From NCBI RefSeq assembly GCF_016863635.1, contig NZ_BOPG01000058.1, positions 1 through 64,000 on the forward strand: DNA of 64,000 nt, written 5' to 3'. This stretch comes from Virgisporangium aurantiacum. Lineage in GTDB: Bacteria > Actinomycetota > Actinomycetes > Mycobacteriales > Micromonosporaceae. Every line of letters begins with the position of its first letter. Position 1 is the stretch's first letter. Positions 51,092 through 60,084 of the stretch are shown here, piece by piece. The notes below the pieces were generated by a model, which was not told the origin of the DNA, made no database searches, and saw nothing but the letters and a program-made list of their open reading frames with translations. The position numbers and the translations under genes are program-made.

Positions 51092-52210
51092 ATGCCGGGT
51101 GCAGCAGGCGTTGACCTGTCCACCGTGATTGTTCTGGCCAGGGACGAGGAACGCTGCATCGCGCGGTGCCTCGACAGCGTCTGCGGTCGCGGGTTCGATG
51201 ACATCCTGGTGGTGGACACCGGGTCGACGGATGCGACCCCCGGCATCGTCGACGGTTATCGGACCCGCGGCGTCCGGATGCTCCGGCATCCGTGGTCGAA
51301 CTCCTTCGCCGCGGCGCGGAACGCCGCCGTCGACTGCGTGGCCACCGGTTGGATCGTCTTTCTCGACGCCGACGAGTGGCTCACCGGAGGGTCGGTCCCG
51401 GCCCGTCTCGCGGAGCTGTCGCGGTTCGATGACGTGTCCCGCCTCGTGTTCGCGCCGCGGATCGCCGACCGGAACGGATACTCCGGCGACGTCGGGCGCA
51501 TCTTCCGGGCCGACAGCGCGATCCGTTACAAGGGTGCGGTGCACGAGTACCCGGTGATCGCCGGGGAGCCGGACGAGCCGGTCGGCATCGTCGGCGTCGA
51601 CATCCGGTTCGACCATGACGGCTACGAGCGGTCCGTCGTCGTCGGGAAGGACAAGCGGCGGCGGAACCTGGACCTGCTCGACATCGCCCGCGCCCGGGAT
51701 CCGGACAACCCGCGATGGTGGTACTTCACGATCCGCGACGGTCTTCCCGTGCTCGGCCACGCGCAGCTCGTCCGCTCGTGCACGGTCCTGAAGCGGCTGG
51801 CGGACACGCCGGTCGCGACCGGTGACGGCCGCAGCGGTCGCGAGTACTACCGCCTCGCCCTAGGGCAGGCGTGCCAGGCGTTCGCCGCCTTCGGCGACTG
51901 GACCTCCGTCCACCGGTACCGCGCCGACCTGCCGGACGCGGACGCCCACTACTTCGGCGCGATCGCCGCCCTGGCCCGTGACGTGGTGACCCCGCACGAT
52001 CTCGTCGGTGCGATCGAGCTGCGCGGCCGCGACGAGCTGGTGGCGGACAGCGTGCTCGATCCGGCCGGCCGGCACCTCGACGCGCTCATCGTCGCGTTGC
52101 TGGACCGCGTTCGCGGCGAAGCCGACGCCGAGCGGTACCGGGACATGTGCGACCCGTGGACGGACACGTTCTTCGACGGGTCGCGGCTGCGCCGCCGGCA
52201 ACCGTTGTGA
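51092..52210 (+). CDS. family 2 glycosyltransferase, SunS-like layout
   Basis: The product is 372 residues from ATG 51092. GT2 domain: TVIVLARDEERCIARCLDSV at the start, ILVVDTGSTDATPGIV, WSNSFAAARNAAVDC and the DxD-type site FLDADEWL near residue 92, then VGRIFRADSAIRYKGAVHEY. A C-terminal helical region follows without membrane helices. The layout resembles soluble GT2 enzymes, including SunS that sugar-modifies a Cys peptide. The one-base spacing to the secreted peptide gene suggests they work together, but a peptide bearing a Sec leader is not the usual substrate of a cytosolic transferase. Confidence 0.8.
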   Translation: MPGAAGVDLSTVIVLARDEERCIARCLDSVCGRGFDDILVVDTGSTDATPGIVDGYRTRGVRMLRHPWSNSFAAARNAAVDCVATGWIVFLDADEWLTGGSVPARLAELSRFDDVSRLVFAPRIADRNGYSGDVGRIFRADSAIRYKGAVHEYPVIAGEPDEPVGIVGVDIRFDHDGYERSVVVGKDKRRRNLDLLDIARARDPDNPRWWYFTIRDGLPVLGHAQLVRSCTVLKRLADTPVATGDGRSGREYYRLALGQACQAFAAFGDWTSVHRYRADLPDADAHYFGAIAALARDVVTPHDLVGAIELRGRDELVADSVLDPAGRHLDALIVALLDRVRGEADAERYRDMCDPWTDTFFDGSRLRRRQPL

Positions 52211-52211
52211 C

Positions 52212-53006
52212 TCAGCGGTTGCGGAAGTCGGGCCGGCGCTTCTCGAGGAAGGCGCGCGGGCCCTCCTTCGCGTCGTCGCTGCGGAAGACCTCCATGCCGA
52301 TGCGCGCCTCGATCTTGAACGCGTCGTTCTCGTGCATGCCCTCGGTCTCGCGGATCGTGCGCAGGATCGCCCGCACGGCGACGGGGCCGTTGGCCGCGAT
52401 CAGCTCGGCCAACTCCAGCGCCTTCGGCAGTGCCTGACCGTCGGGGACGACGTGACCGATGAGGCCGATCTCCTTCGCCTCGGCGGCGCTCAGGTGCCGG
52501 CCGGTGAGGAGGATGTCGGCCGCGATCGTGTACGGGATCTGGCGGGGGAGGCGTACGGCCGAGCCGCCCAGCGGGAACAGGCCCCACCGCGCCTCGGACA
52601 CCCCGAACCGCGCGCTCGCGCCCGCCACCCGAATGTCGGTCGCCTGCAGGATCTCGGTGCCGCCGGCGATCGCCGGCCCCTCCACGGCCGCGATCAACGG
52701 CTTGGTGAGGCGGCGGCCCTTCAGCAGCGGCTCGATCGTCGACAGGTCGAACCCGTTGGCGTTGTCGCCGGGGTGCGACCGGGTCATCGCCTTGAGGTCG
52801 GCGCCGGCGCAGAACGCGCCGCCCGCGCCGGTGAGGACGCACGCCCGGATGTCGTCGTCGGCATCGACCCGGTTCCAGGCGTCGCGCATGATGGCCATCA
52901 TCGGACCGGAGAGCGCGTTGCGGGCCTGGGGTCGATTCATGGTGACGATCAGGACCGGCCCGCGTTGCTCGACGAGGGCGTGCGGGGGCTCCGGAACGTC
53001 GTCCAC
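52212..53006 (-). CDS. echA19: enoyl-CoA hydratase EchA19-like
   Basis: The product is 264 residues from GTG 53006 with GAGGAGAG upstream. Crotonase fold: NRPQARNALSGPMMAIM, the oxyanion loop GAGGAFCAGADLKAM near residue 60 and ARFGVSEARWGLFPLGG near residue 124. In mycobacteria EchA19 hydrates steroid enoyl-CoA in side-chain degradation and lies near fadD19, as here. A KstR box at 53038 lies between the two genes. Confidence 0.85.
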   Translation of the reverse strand: MDDVPEPPHALVEQRGPVLIVTMNRPQARNALSGPMMAIMRDAWNRVDADDDIRACVLTGAGGAFCAGADLKAMTRSHPGDNANGFDLSTIEPLLKGRRLTKPLIAAVEGPAIAGGTEILQATDIRVAGASARFGVSEARWGLFPLGGSAVRLPRQIPYTIAADILLTGRHLSAAEAKEIGLIGHVVPDGQALPKALELAELIAANGPVAVRAILRTIRETEGMHENDAFKIEARIGMEVFRSDDAKEGPRAFLEKRRPDFRNR

Positions 53007-53037
53007 AGTCTCTCCTCGGGAAGGGCTTGTCCGAGAC

Positions 53038-53051
53038 GATAACACGTTCTA
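53038..53051. promoter_or_regulatory. KstR box between echA19 and fadD19
   Basis: GATAACACGTTCTA has all fixed positions except the first (G for T). It lies 10 bases before the fadD19 ATG and 31 bases from the echA19 start, so it may control both. Confidence 0.75.
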
Positions 53052-53061
53052 GTTTCTAGCC

Positions 53062-54669
53062 ATGGTGGCCAACATTGCCGATCTGTTCGAGCATGCGGCT
53101 GACCTATTTCCACAGCGTCTGGCGGTCGCCTGCGACGACACCGAAGCGACCTTCGGACAGCTGGAGGAGCGGGCCAACCGCCTAGCGCACCACCTGGCCG
53201 GACGCGGTGTCGGCCCGGGAACCCACGTCGGCGTGTACGCACGCAACTCGATCAGCTTCGTCGAGAGCCTGATCGCCGCGTACAAGTGTCGAGCGGTACC
53301 GATCAACGTCAACTACCGGTACGTCGAGAACGAGTTACGGTATCTGTTCCGCGACGCGGACATCGCGGCGCTGGTGCACGACCGCCGGTTCGCCGACCGG
53401 GTGGCCAACGTGCTGCCCGACGTGCCCGGCCTCGACACCGTCCTCGTCGTCGACGACGGGAGCGACGCCGACTACGAGCGCTACGGCGGGGTGGCGTACG
53501 AGGACGCGTTGGCGGCGGCGTCACCCGACCGCGACTTCGCCCCGCGGTCACCCGACGACATCTACATGCTCTACACCGGCGGTACGACCGGCTATCCGAA
53601 GGGCGTCATCTGGCGGCACGAGGACGTGTGGCGGGTGCTCGGCGGCGGCATCGACTTCCTCACCGGCCTCCCGATGGAGGACGAGTGGGCGCAGTCCAAG
53701 CGCGGGCAGGAGATCGGCGGGCTGGTCCGGCTCTGCCTGGCGCCGCTGATGCACGGCAACGCGCAGTGGGCGGCGCTCGCATCGCTCTTCACCGGTGACT
53801 CCGTCGTGCTGATGCCGAAGTTCGACCCGGACGAGATCTGGCGCACCGTCGAGCGCCGGAAGGTCAACGTCGTCGTGCTCATCGGCGACGCGATGGCCCG
53901 TCCGCTGATCGAGACCTACCTCAAGGGCGGCTACGACGCGTCGTCGGTGGGCTTCATCTCCAGCAGCGCGGCGCTGTTCTCGCCGACGGTCAAGAGCCAG
54001 TACCTGCAGACGTTCCCGAACGTGATGATCACGGACGCGATCGGCTCGTCGGAGACCGGGTTCATGGGCATCGGCCTCGTCTCCGCCGACGACGAGCCGA
54101 CCGAGGGCGGCCCGCGGGTGATGGCGGGTCCGCAGACGACCGTCATCGACGAGTACGGGCGCGTCGCGGCGCCGGGCGTCGTCGGCCGGCTGGCGCGCGG
54201 CGGGCACGTCCCGCTCGGGTACTACAAGGACCCGGCGAAGACCGCCGAGCTTCTGACCGAAGTGGACGGTGTGCGCTACTCGATGCCCGGCGACTTCGCC
54301 CGAATCGAGGAGGACGGCACGATCACGTTGCTCGGCCGCGGGAACACGTGCATCAACACCGGTGGCGAGAAGGTGTTTCCGGAAGAGGTCGAGGGTGCGC
54401 TGAAGTCGCATCCGGACGTCTTCGACGTCATCGTGGTCGGGCTGCCCGACGAGCTTCTGGGGCAACAGATCGGCGCGCTGGTGCAGCCGCGCGAGGGCAG
54501 CGCCCCGGACCGGGCCGGGCTGGAGGCGCACGTGCGGGAGCAGCTGGCCGGGTACAAGGTCCCGCGCACCATCTGGTTGGTGGAGCAGATCACCCGGACC
54601 CCCAGCGGCAAGGCCGACTTCCGCTGGGCGAAGCAGTACGCCCAGGAACACGCCGGCGAAGCCATATAA
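53062..54669 (+). CDS. fadD19: steroid-26-oyl-CoA ligase FadD19
   Basis: The product is 535 residues from ATG 53062. It begins NIADLFEHAADLFPQRLAVA as in FadD19. ANL motifs: MLYTGGTTGYPKGVIWRHED near residue 171, ITDAIGSSETGFMGIG near residue 322, GDFARIEEDGTITLLGRG near residue 411 and the terminal lysine in PSGKADFRW. FadD19 activates the carboxylated C27 side chain made by CYP125 and is essential for C24-branched sterols. A flavin oxidoreductase and an SRPBCC gene follow in the same unit. Confidence 0.92.
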   Translation: MVANIADLFEHAADLFPQRLAVACDDTEATFGQLEERANRLAHHLAGRGVGPGTHVGVYARNSISFVESLIAAYKCRAVPINVNYRYVENELRYLFRDADIAALVHDRRFADRVANVLPDVPGLDTVLVVDDGSDADYERYGGVAYEDALAAASPDRDFAPRSPDDIYMLYTGGTTGYPKGVIWRHEDVWRVLGGGIDFLTGLPMEDEWAQSKRGQEIGGLVRLCLAPLMHGNAQWAALASLFTGDSVVLMPKFDPDEIWRTVERRKVNVVVLIGDAMARPLIETYLKGGYDASSVGFISSSAALFSPTVKSQYLQTFPNVMITDAIGSSETGFMGIGLVSADDEPTEGGPRVMAGPQTTVIDEYGRVAAPGVVGRLARGGHVPLGYYKDPAKTAELLTEVDGVRYSMPGDFARIEEDGTITLLGRGNTCINTGGEKVFPEEVEGALKSHPDVFDVIVVGLPDELLGQQIGALVQPREGSAPDRAGLEAHVREQLAGYKVPRTIWLVEQITRTPSGKADFRWAKQYAQEHAGEAI

Positions 54670-54682
54670 AACGGAGGACATT

Positions 54683-55792
54683 GTGCGGACCGCGCTGTGC
54701 TCGCTGCTCGACATCGAGCACCCGATCGTCGGGTTCACCCCGTCCGAACACGTCGCGGCGGCGATCAGCCGCGCCGGTGGGCTCGGTGTGCTCGGGTGCG
54801 TGCGGTTCAACGATCCGGCCGAACTCGACGAGGCGCTGACATGGCTCGACGGGAACACCGACGGGCGGCCGTACGGCGTCGACGTGGTGATGCCCACCCG
54901 GGTACCGACCGAGGGCACGGCGGCCGACCTGGACAAGCTGATCCCGGCCGGTCACCGCGACTTCGTCGAGAGCACGCTGACGAAGCTGGGCGTGCCGCCG
55001 CTGCCCGACGACGACTCACCGGCCCGTGACGGGGTGCTCGGCTGGCTGCACTCCGTCGCCCGGTCGCACGTCGAGGTCGCGCTGGCGCACCGGCCACGGC
55101 TGATCGCCAACGCGCTCGGGCCGCCGCCGCCGGACGTCATCGAACAGGCGCACGCGCACGGCCTGGTCGTGGCGGCGCTCGCGGGCCGGGCGGCGCACGC
55201 CCGGGCACAGGTGGCCAGCGGCGTCGATCTCGTGGTGGCGCAGGGCTACGAGGCCGGCGGTCACACCGGCGAGATCGCCAGCATGGTGCTCGTCCCCGAG
55301 GTCGTCGACGAGGTCGGCGGGTCCGTGCCCGTCCTCGCGGCCGGCGGGATCGGCTGCGGGCGCCAGATCGCGGCGGCGCTCGCGCTCGGCGCGGCCGGCG
55401 TCTGGATGGGCTCCTGCTGGCTCACCACGGAGGAGTACGTCATCGGCACCGCGATGCCGGCGCTGCGGGAGGCGTTGCTGGCGGCCGGATCCAGCGACAC
55501 GGTGCGGTCGCGGATCTACTCCGGCAAGCCGGCCCGCCTGCTGCGCAACCGGTGGACGGGCGCGTGGGAGGAGTCCGGCGCGCCCGCGCCGCTGCCGATG
55601 CCGTTGCAGAACCTGTTGGTGAGCGAGGCGCACCGCCGCCTGATGGAATCCGGCGACCCGTCCGTGGTACCGATGCCGGTCGGGCAGATCGTGGGGCGGA
55701 TGAACGACGTCCGGCCGGTCGCCGACGTGATGGCGACGCTCGTGGCCGAGGCCGGTGAGACGCTGAAACGGCTCGGGGAGCTTCACCCGTGA
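54683..55792 (+). CDS. nitronate monooxygenase-type flavoprotein, IpdC-like
   Basis: The product is 369 residues from GTG 54683, after ACGGAGGA. TIM-barrel FMN enzyme with LLDIEHPIVGFTPSEHVAAA, the FMN region VVAQGYEAGGHTGEIASMV near residue 192 and VLAAGGIGCGRQIAAALALG near residue 218. Members include 2-nitropropane dioxygenases and IpdC (Rv3553), a C/D-ring enzyme controlled with sterol genes. Cotranscription with fadD19 supports a steroid-CoA redox role. If it is IpdC, it is the only ring C/D gene in the window. Confidence 0.78.
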   Translation: MRTALCSLLDIEHPIVGFTPSEHVAAAISRAGGLGVLGCVRFNDPAELDEALTWLDGNTDGRPYGVDVVMPTRVPTEGTAADLDKLIPAGHRDFVESTLTKLGVPPLPDDDSPARDGVLGWLHSVARSHVEVALAHRPRLIANALGPPPPDVIEQAHAHGLVVAALAGRAAHARAQVASGVDLVVAQGYEAGGHTGEIASMVLVPEVVDEVGGSVPVLAAGGIGCGRQIAAALALGAAGVWMGSCWLTTEEYVIGTAMPALREALLAAGSSDTVRSRIYSGKPARLLRNRWTGAWEESGAPAPLPMPLQNLLVSEAHRRLMESGDPSVVPMPVGQIVGRMNDVRPVADVMATLVAEAGETLKRLGELHP

Positions 55793-56229
55793 CGCTCGTG
55801 GAGGCCGACGTCGTCATCGACGCGCCGGCCGAGGACGTGTGGCGCGTGATGCTCGACCTCGACAACTATCCACAGTGGAATCCGTTCATCGAGCGCGTCG
55901 AGCGGCCGGCCGATCGCGAGGCGCGGGTCGGCGACCTGCTCACGCTGCACGTGCGGTTCAAGAACGGGCGGACCGCGACGAGTCGCGAACGGATCTCCCG
56001 GCTGGAACCCCTGACCCTGCTGGAGTACGGGTACACCGGCTGGCTGCACGACACCGGCCTGATCCGCGGCAGCCGCATCCAGCGGTTGTCGCCGGCCGCC
56101 GGCGGCGCCACCCGGTACCACACCGAGGAGCGGCTCCGCGGCCCGCTCACGTTCCTGATCGACCGGGCGGTGGCGGACGGCTTCCGCCGCCACGCCGCCG
56201 CGCTCAAGGAGTTCGTGGAGTCCCGCTAG
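55789..56229 (+). CDS. SRPBCC (polyketide cyclase-like) protein
   Basis: The product is 146 residues from GTG 55789, overlapping the flavoprotein stop by four bases. START-like fold: IDAPAEDVWRVMLDLDNYPQWNPFIERVE at the N-terminus (key part PQWNPF) and a C-terminal helix FRRHAAALKEFVESR. It probably binds a hydrophobic ligand; with fadD19 upstream, a steroid carrier role is an inference. The last 26 bases overlap the convergent fadE27. Confidence 0.75.
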   Translation: MTLVEADVVIDAPAEDVWRVMLDLDNYPQWNPFIERVERPADREARVGDLLTLHVRFKNGRTATSRERISRLEPLTLLEYGYTGWLHDTGLIRGSRIQRLSPAAGGATRYHTEERLRGPLTFLIDRAVADGFRRHAAALKEFVESR

Positions 56230-57289
56230 CCAGCGCGGCGCCGATCTGTCGCAACTGGACGGTGGCGCCGCCGAGGGCGAACTCGTGGTGCTTCGCCGCG
56301 AGGAAGTAGCGGTGCAGGGTGTGGTCGACGTCGATGCCGACGCCGCCGTGGACGTGCACCGCCGTGTGGGCGACCCGGTGCCCGGCGTCGGCGGCCCAGA
56401 ACTTGGCCGTCGCGACCTCGGTGGAGCAGGGCAGGCCCTCCTGGACGCGCCACGCCGCCTGCCACAGCGTCAACCGGATCGCCTCGACGTCGATGTACGC
56501 GTCGGCCAGCCGCTGCGCGACCGCCTGGAACGTGCCGATCGGCTTGCCGAACTGCACCCGCGTGCGGGCGTACTCGGCGGTCTGTTCCAGCATCCGCTCG
56601 GTGACGCCCAACTGCAGCGCGCACAGCCCGACCGTCGCCCGCGTGCGCAGCCATCCGGCGACATCGTCGCCCGTGAGCAACCGGTCGGCCGGAAGCTCCA
56701 CATCGGACAGTTCCAGCCAGCCGGCGCCCTCGCCGCCGGTGACCCGCTGCGGCTCGACCTCGACGCCGGTGTCGGACGGCGCGACCAGGAACACGCCGGC
56801 GTCGGTCGGTACGAGAACGAGGTCGGCGTACGGCGCGGCGGGCACGACCGGTACCGCGCCGTTGAGCGTCCAGGAATCGCCGGCGCGGGCGGCGGTGACC
56901 CGGCCCTCGTCGCTCAGCGCGGCGGTCAGCACGAGGTCGCCGCGTGCGGCGGGGACGGCCCAGCGGGCGACCTGGTCGGCGTCGCCGAACCGGGCCACCC
57001 CGGCCGCGGCGGTGACGATCGTCGACAGGTACGGCACCGGCGCGACGGCGCGGCCGAGTTCGATCAGCACGGCGCACTGTTCGAGCAGGCCGTAGCCGTC
57101 GCCGCCGGCCTCCGCCGGCAGGGCGGCGGCGAGCACGCCCGCCTTCGCCAGGTCGGTCCACAGTGGCCGGTCGAACGGCTGGTCCCCGGTCTCGATCTCG
57201 CGGAGCCGGTCGGGGGTGACGCGGTCGGCGAGGATGCCGCGGGTGAGCGCGGAGAGGTCGTGGAACGCCTCGGGCAACGCGAAGTCCAC
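56204..57289 (-). CDS. fadE27: acyl-CoA dehydrogenase subunit FadE27 (ChsE5)
   Basis: The product is 361 residues from GTG 57289, with AAGGAG overlapping the fadE26 stop. Diagnostic text: GGDGYGLLEQCAVLIELGRA, YARTRVQFGKPIGTFQAVAQ, HVHGGVGIDVDHTLHRYFLA and KHHEFALGGATVQLRQIG. With FadE26 it forms the alpha2beta2 dehydrogenase acting on C27 and C24 steroid-CoA esters. The start overlaps the repeated 10-mer TCCACAGTGG (57285-57294). Confidence 0.92.
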   Translation of the reverse strand: MDFALPEAFHDLSALTRGILADRVTPDRLREIETGDQPFDRPLWTDLAKAGVLAAALPAEAGGDGYGLLEQCAVLIELGRAVAPVPYLSTIVTAAAGVARFGDADQVARWAVPAARGDLVLTAALSDEGRVTAARAGDSWTLNGAVPVVPAAPYADLVLVPTDAGVFLVAPSDTGVEVEPQRVTGGEGAGWLELSDVELPADRLLTGDDVAGWLRTRATVGLCALQLGVTERMLEQTAEYARTRVQFGKPIGTFQAVAQRLADAYIDVEAIRLTLWQAAWRVQEGLPCSTEVATAKFWAADAGHRVAHTAVHVHGGVGIDVDHTLHRYFLAAKHHEFALGGATVQLRQIGAALASGTPRTP

Positions 57290-57298
57290 AGTGGCTCC

Positions 57299-58462
57299 TT
57301 AACGACGGGCGGCGGGGAGGCCGAGGCCGGCGAACGCGATGATGTCGCGCTGGACCTCGTTGGTGCCGCCGCCGAACGTGAGGATCAGCGCGGCGCGGTG
57401 CATGCGTTCGATCCGGCCGTGCAGCAGCGCGCCCCGCGAGCCGTGACGCACCGCGGCGTTGGCGCCCAGCACCTCCATCAGCAGCCGGTAGGCCTCGATG
57501 GCGAACTCGGTGCCGTAGACCTTGGTGGCCGAGGCGGCGGCCGGACCCGGCGAACCCTGCGGGTCGGACGCGAGCCGCCAGTTGAACAGCTTGAGGAACT
57601 CGGCCTTCGCGTGCACGCGGGCCAGGTGCGTCCGCACCCACTCGTGCTCGATGGCGCCGGTCTCGTGCGCCCACTCCGTCACCGACGCCAGCGCCGTGAT
57701 GACCGGCGCGGCCGAGGTGAGCGCGACCCGTTCGTGGTTGAGCTGGTTGGTGATCAGCGGCCAGCCCTGGTTCTCGGTGCCGATCAGCGCGTCAGCGGGT
57801 ACCCGGACGTCGGTGTAGTACGTGGCGCTGGTGCTGGGACCGGCGACGGTGCGCACCGGTGTCCACGAGAACCCGGGTGTGTCGGTGGGCACGACGAGGA
57901 TCGACAGGCCCTTGTGCTTCGGCGCGTCGGGGTCGGTGCGGCAGGCGAGCCAGACGTAGTCGGCGTGCTGGATGAGGCTCGTCCACATCTTCTGGCCGTT
58001 GATGAGGTACCCGTCGCCGTCGCGGACGGCGCGGGTGCGCAACGAGGCGAGGTCGGTGCCGGCCTCCGGTTCCGAGTAGCCGATCGAGAAATGGATCTCG
58101 CCCGCCGCGATCCGGGGCAGGTAGAACGCGCGTTGCTCCGGCGTGCCGAACCGCATGATGGTCGGCCCGATCGTGTTGAGCGTCAGGAACGGGACGGGGA
58201 CGCCGGCGGCCGCCGCCTCGTCGGTGAAGATGAGCTGGTCGACCGCCGATCGTCCGCCGCCGCCGAACTCCGTTGGCCAGCCGAGCGTCAGCCAGCCGTC
58301 GGCGCCGAGCTTCCGCACGACGTCGCGGTAGGCCGTGCCGTCGCCGTATTCGCCATCGACCGGATTGAGCTCCGCGCGCAGCGATGGGGTCATCAGGCCG
58401 GCGAAGTACGCCCGTAGTTCCTCGCGGAGGTGCTCCTGCGCGGGCGTGTAGCCGATGTGCAC
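57299..58462 (-). CDS. fadE26: acyl-CoA dehydrogenase subunit FadE26 (ChsE4)
   Basis: The product is 387 residues from GTG 58462, preceded by GGGAGG. Diagnostic text: YTPAQEHLREELRAYFAGLM, DQLIFTDEAAAAGVPVPFLT, HFSIGYSEPEAGTDLASLRT and FGGGTNEVQRDIIAFAGLGL. It carries the FAD-facing residues of the ChsE4-ChsE5 heterotetramer for the first side-chain beta-oxidation cycles. A KstR box lies 27 bases upstream. Confidence 0.93.
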   Translation of the reverse strand: MHIGYTPAQEHLREELRAYFAGLMTPSLRAELNPVDGEYGDGTAYRDVVRKLGADGWLTLGWPTEFGGGGRSAVDQLIFTDEAAAAGVPVPFLTLNTIGPTIMRFGTPEQRAFYLPRIAAGEIHFSIGYSEPEAGTDLASLRTRAVRDGDGYLINGQKMWTSLIQHADYVWLACRTDPDAPKHKGLSILVVPTDTPGFSWTPVRTVAGPSTSATYYTDVRVPADALIGTENQGWPLITNQLNHERVALTSAAPVITALASVTEWAHETGAIEHEWVRTHLARVHAKAEFLKLFNWRLASDPQGSPGPAAASATKVYGTEFAIEAYRLLMEVLGANAAVRHGSRGALLHGRIERMHRAALILTFGGGTNEVQRDIIAFAGLGLPAARR

Positions 58463-58489
58463 GTGCGCCTCCCGAACGGCGACAGCAAG

Positions 58490-58503
58490 TAGAACTTGTT
58501 CTA
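58490..58503 (-). promoter_or_regulatory. KstR box upstream of fadE26-fadE27
   Basis: TAGAACTTGTTCTA matches the box fully and is nearly palindromic. It is one of two boxes in the 107-base spacer, nearer fadE26. Confidence 0.87.
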
Positions 58504-58538
58504 GAACTATAGCGAAGTTCGGCGTAATCTCGTCCCGG

Positions 58539-58552
58539 TAGAACGCGTTCTA
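58539..58552 (+). promoter_or_regulatory. KstR box upstream of aldehyde dehydrogenase gene
   Basis: TAGAACGCGTTCTA is a perfect palindromic match, 17 bases before the ATG at 58570. Its centre is 49 bases from that of the neighbouring box, so each divergent promoter has its own site. Confidence 0.88.
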
Positions 58553-58569
58553 TTCGCTTGGGGTGCCGG

Positions 58570-60078
58570 ATGTCTCTCTCGATCAAGACGGCGCGCGATG
58601 CCGTCGGACTCACCGCCGGACAGCTTTTCGTCGACGGGCAATGGGGTCCCGCGGCCGACGGGCGCACCTGGAGCCACCTGCACCCGGCGACCGGCGAGGA
58701 GGTGGGCGAGTTCGCGGTGGCCGGAGTCGAGGACGTCGACCGCGCGGTGCGCGCCGCCCGCACGGCGTTCGACGAGGGACCGTGGCCGCGCACCCGCGCC
58801 AAGGAACGCATCCGCGTGCTGCGCCGCGCCGCCGACCTGATCCGCGAGCACTCCGACGAGCTGCTGCGGCTGCAGGCGCTCGACAACAGCGTCCCGTTGT
58901 CGTTCGGGTTCGTCTACGCGATGTCGGCGGAGTGCGCGGCCGACATCTTCGACCACCACGCGGGGTGGATCGACAAGCTCGGCGGCACCACGCTCCCCGC
59001 GTACCAGGGCGGCGACCACCTGACGATGACGCTGCGCGAACCCGTCGGCGTGGTGGCGGCGGTGATCCCCTGGAACGGTCCGCTGCTGCTGGCCGCGCAG
59101 AAGCTCGCGCCGGCGCTGGCGTCCGGGTGCACGGTGGTGCTCAAGCCGTCGGAGTACGCGACGTTCGCCGCGCTGCGCCTGGTACGCCTGCTCGAGGAGG
59201 CGGGTGTGCCGGCGGGCGTGCTCAACGTCGTCACCGGGCCCGGCGAACCGACCGGCGACGCGCTCATCAACCACCCGATGGTCGACAAGATCACGTTCAC
59301 CGGCAGCCGCGCGGTCGGCCACCGGGTGATGCAGGCAGCCGCGACGAGCTTCAAGCGGGTGAGCCTGGAACTCGGCGGCAAGAGCCCGGCGCTCGTCTTC
59401 GGCGACGCCGACGTGTACTCCGCCGCGGCCACCACGATGGGCACCGTGACGCTGGGCCTGTCCGGACAGGTGTGCCTGGCACAGACCCGCGCGCTGGTGC
59501 ACCGTGACGTCTACGACCAGTTCCTCGGGATCGCCGAGGGAATGACCGCGATGGTGAACTACGGCGACCCGTTCGATCCCGCCACCACCGCGTCACCGCT
59601 CATCAACCCGCGGCAGCTCGACCGCGTGCTCGGCTACATCGCCCGCGGCCAGGAGGAGGGCGCCCGCCTGGTGTGCGGCGGCCAGCGCGGCGACGGCGAC
59701 CTGGCGGCTGGCAACTTCGTCACGCCGACGCTCTTCGCCGACGCGACCAACGACATGACGATCGCCCGCGAGGAGATCTTCGGACCCGTGCTCGTCGCCG
59801 TGCCGTTCACCGACGAGGACGAGGCCGTCCGCCTCGCCAACGACACCCAGTACGGCCTCGCCGCGACCGTGTGGACCACCGACGTCAAGCGCGCCATGCG
59901 GATGGCGAAGGCGGTGCGCGCCGGCACGGTGGGCATCAACGGCTACCAGCTGGAGCCGCACGCCGAGTTCGGCGGCTTCCGCCAGTCCGGAATGGGCCGC
60001 GAGGGTGGCCGCACCGCGTTCGAGGCCTACACCGAGGTAAAGACGGTCCTGGTCCCGACGACCGAAGAGATGATGTAG
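58570..60078 (+). CDS. aldehyde dehydrogenase (NAD-dependent)
   Basis: The product is 502 residues from ATG 58570. Complete ALDH motifs: VIPWNGPLLLAAQKLAPAL near residue 160, FTGSRAVGHRVM, catalytic Glu in LELGGKSPALVF near residue 268, nucleophile Cys302 in SGQVCLAQTR and EEIFGPVLVAVPF near residue 401. The KstR box indicates a role in sterol breakdown, for example oxidising a C26/C27 aldehyde left by CYP125 or a side-chain fragment aldehyde from the Ltp aldolases. The substrate is not shown. Confidence 0.88.
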   Translation: MSLSIKTARDAVGLTAGQLFVDGQWGPAADGRTWSHLHPATGEEVGEFAVAGVEDVDRAVRAARTAFDEGPWPRTRAKERIRVLRRAADLIREHSDELLRLQALDNSVPLSFGFVYAMSAECAADIFDHHAGWIDKLGGTTLPAYQGGDHLTMTLREPVGVVAAVIPWNGPLLLAAQKLAPALASGCTVVLKPSEYATFAALRLVRLLEEAGVPAGVLNVVTGPGEPTGDALINHPMVDKITFTGSRAVGHRVMQAAATSFKRVSLELGGKSPALVFGDADVYSAAATTMGTVTLGLSGQVCLAQTRALVHRDVYDQFLGIAEGMTAMVNYGDPFDPATTASPLINPRQLDRVLGYIARGQEEGARLVCGGQRGDGDLAAGNFVTPTLFADATNDMTIAREEIFGPVLVAVPFTDEDEAVRLANDTQYGLAATVWTTDVKRAMRMAKAVRAGTVGINGYQLEPHAEFGGFRQSGMGREGGRTAFEAYTEVKTVLVPTTEEMM

Positions 60079-60084
60079 CGCGTT

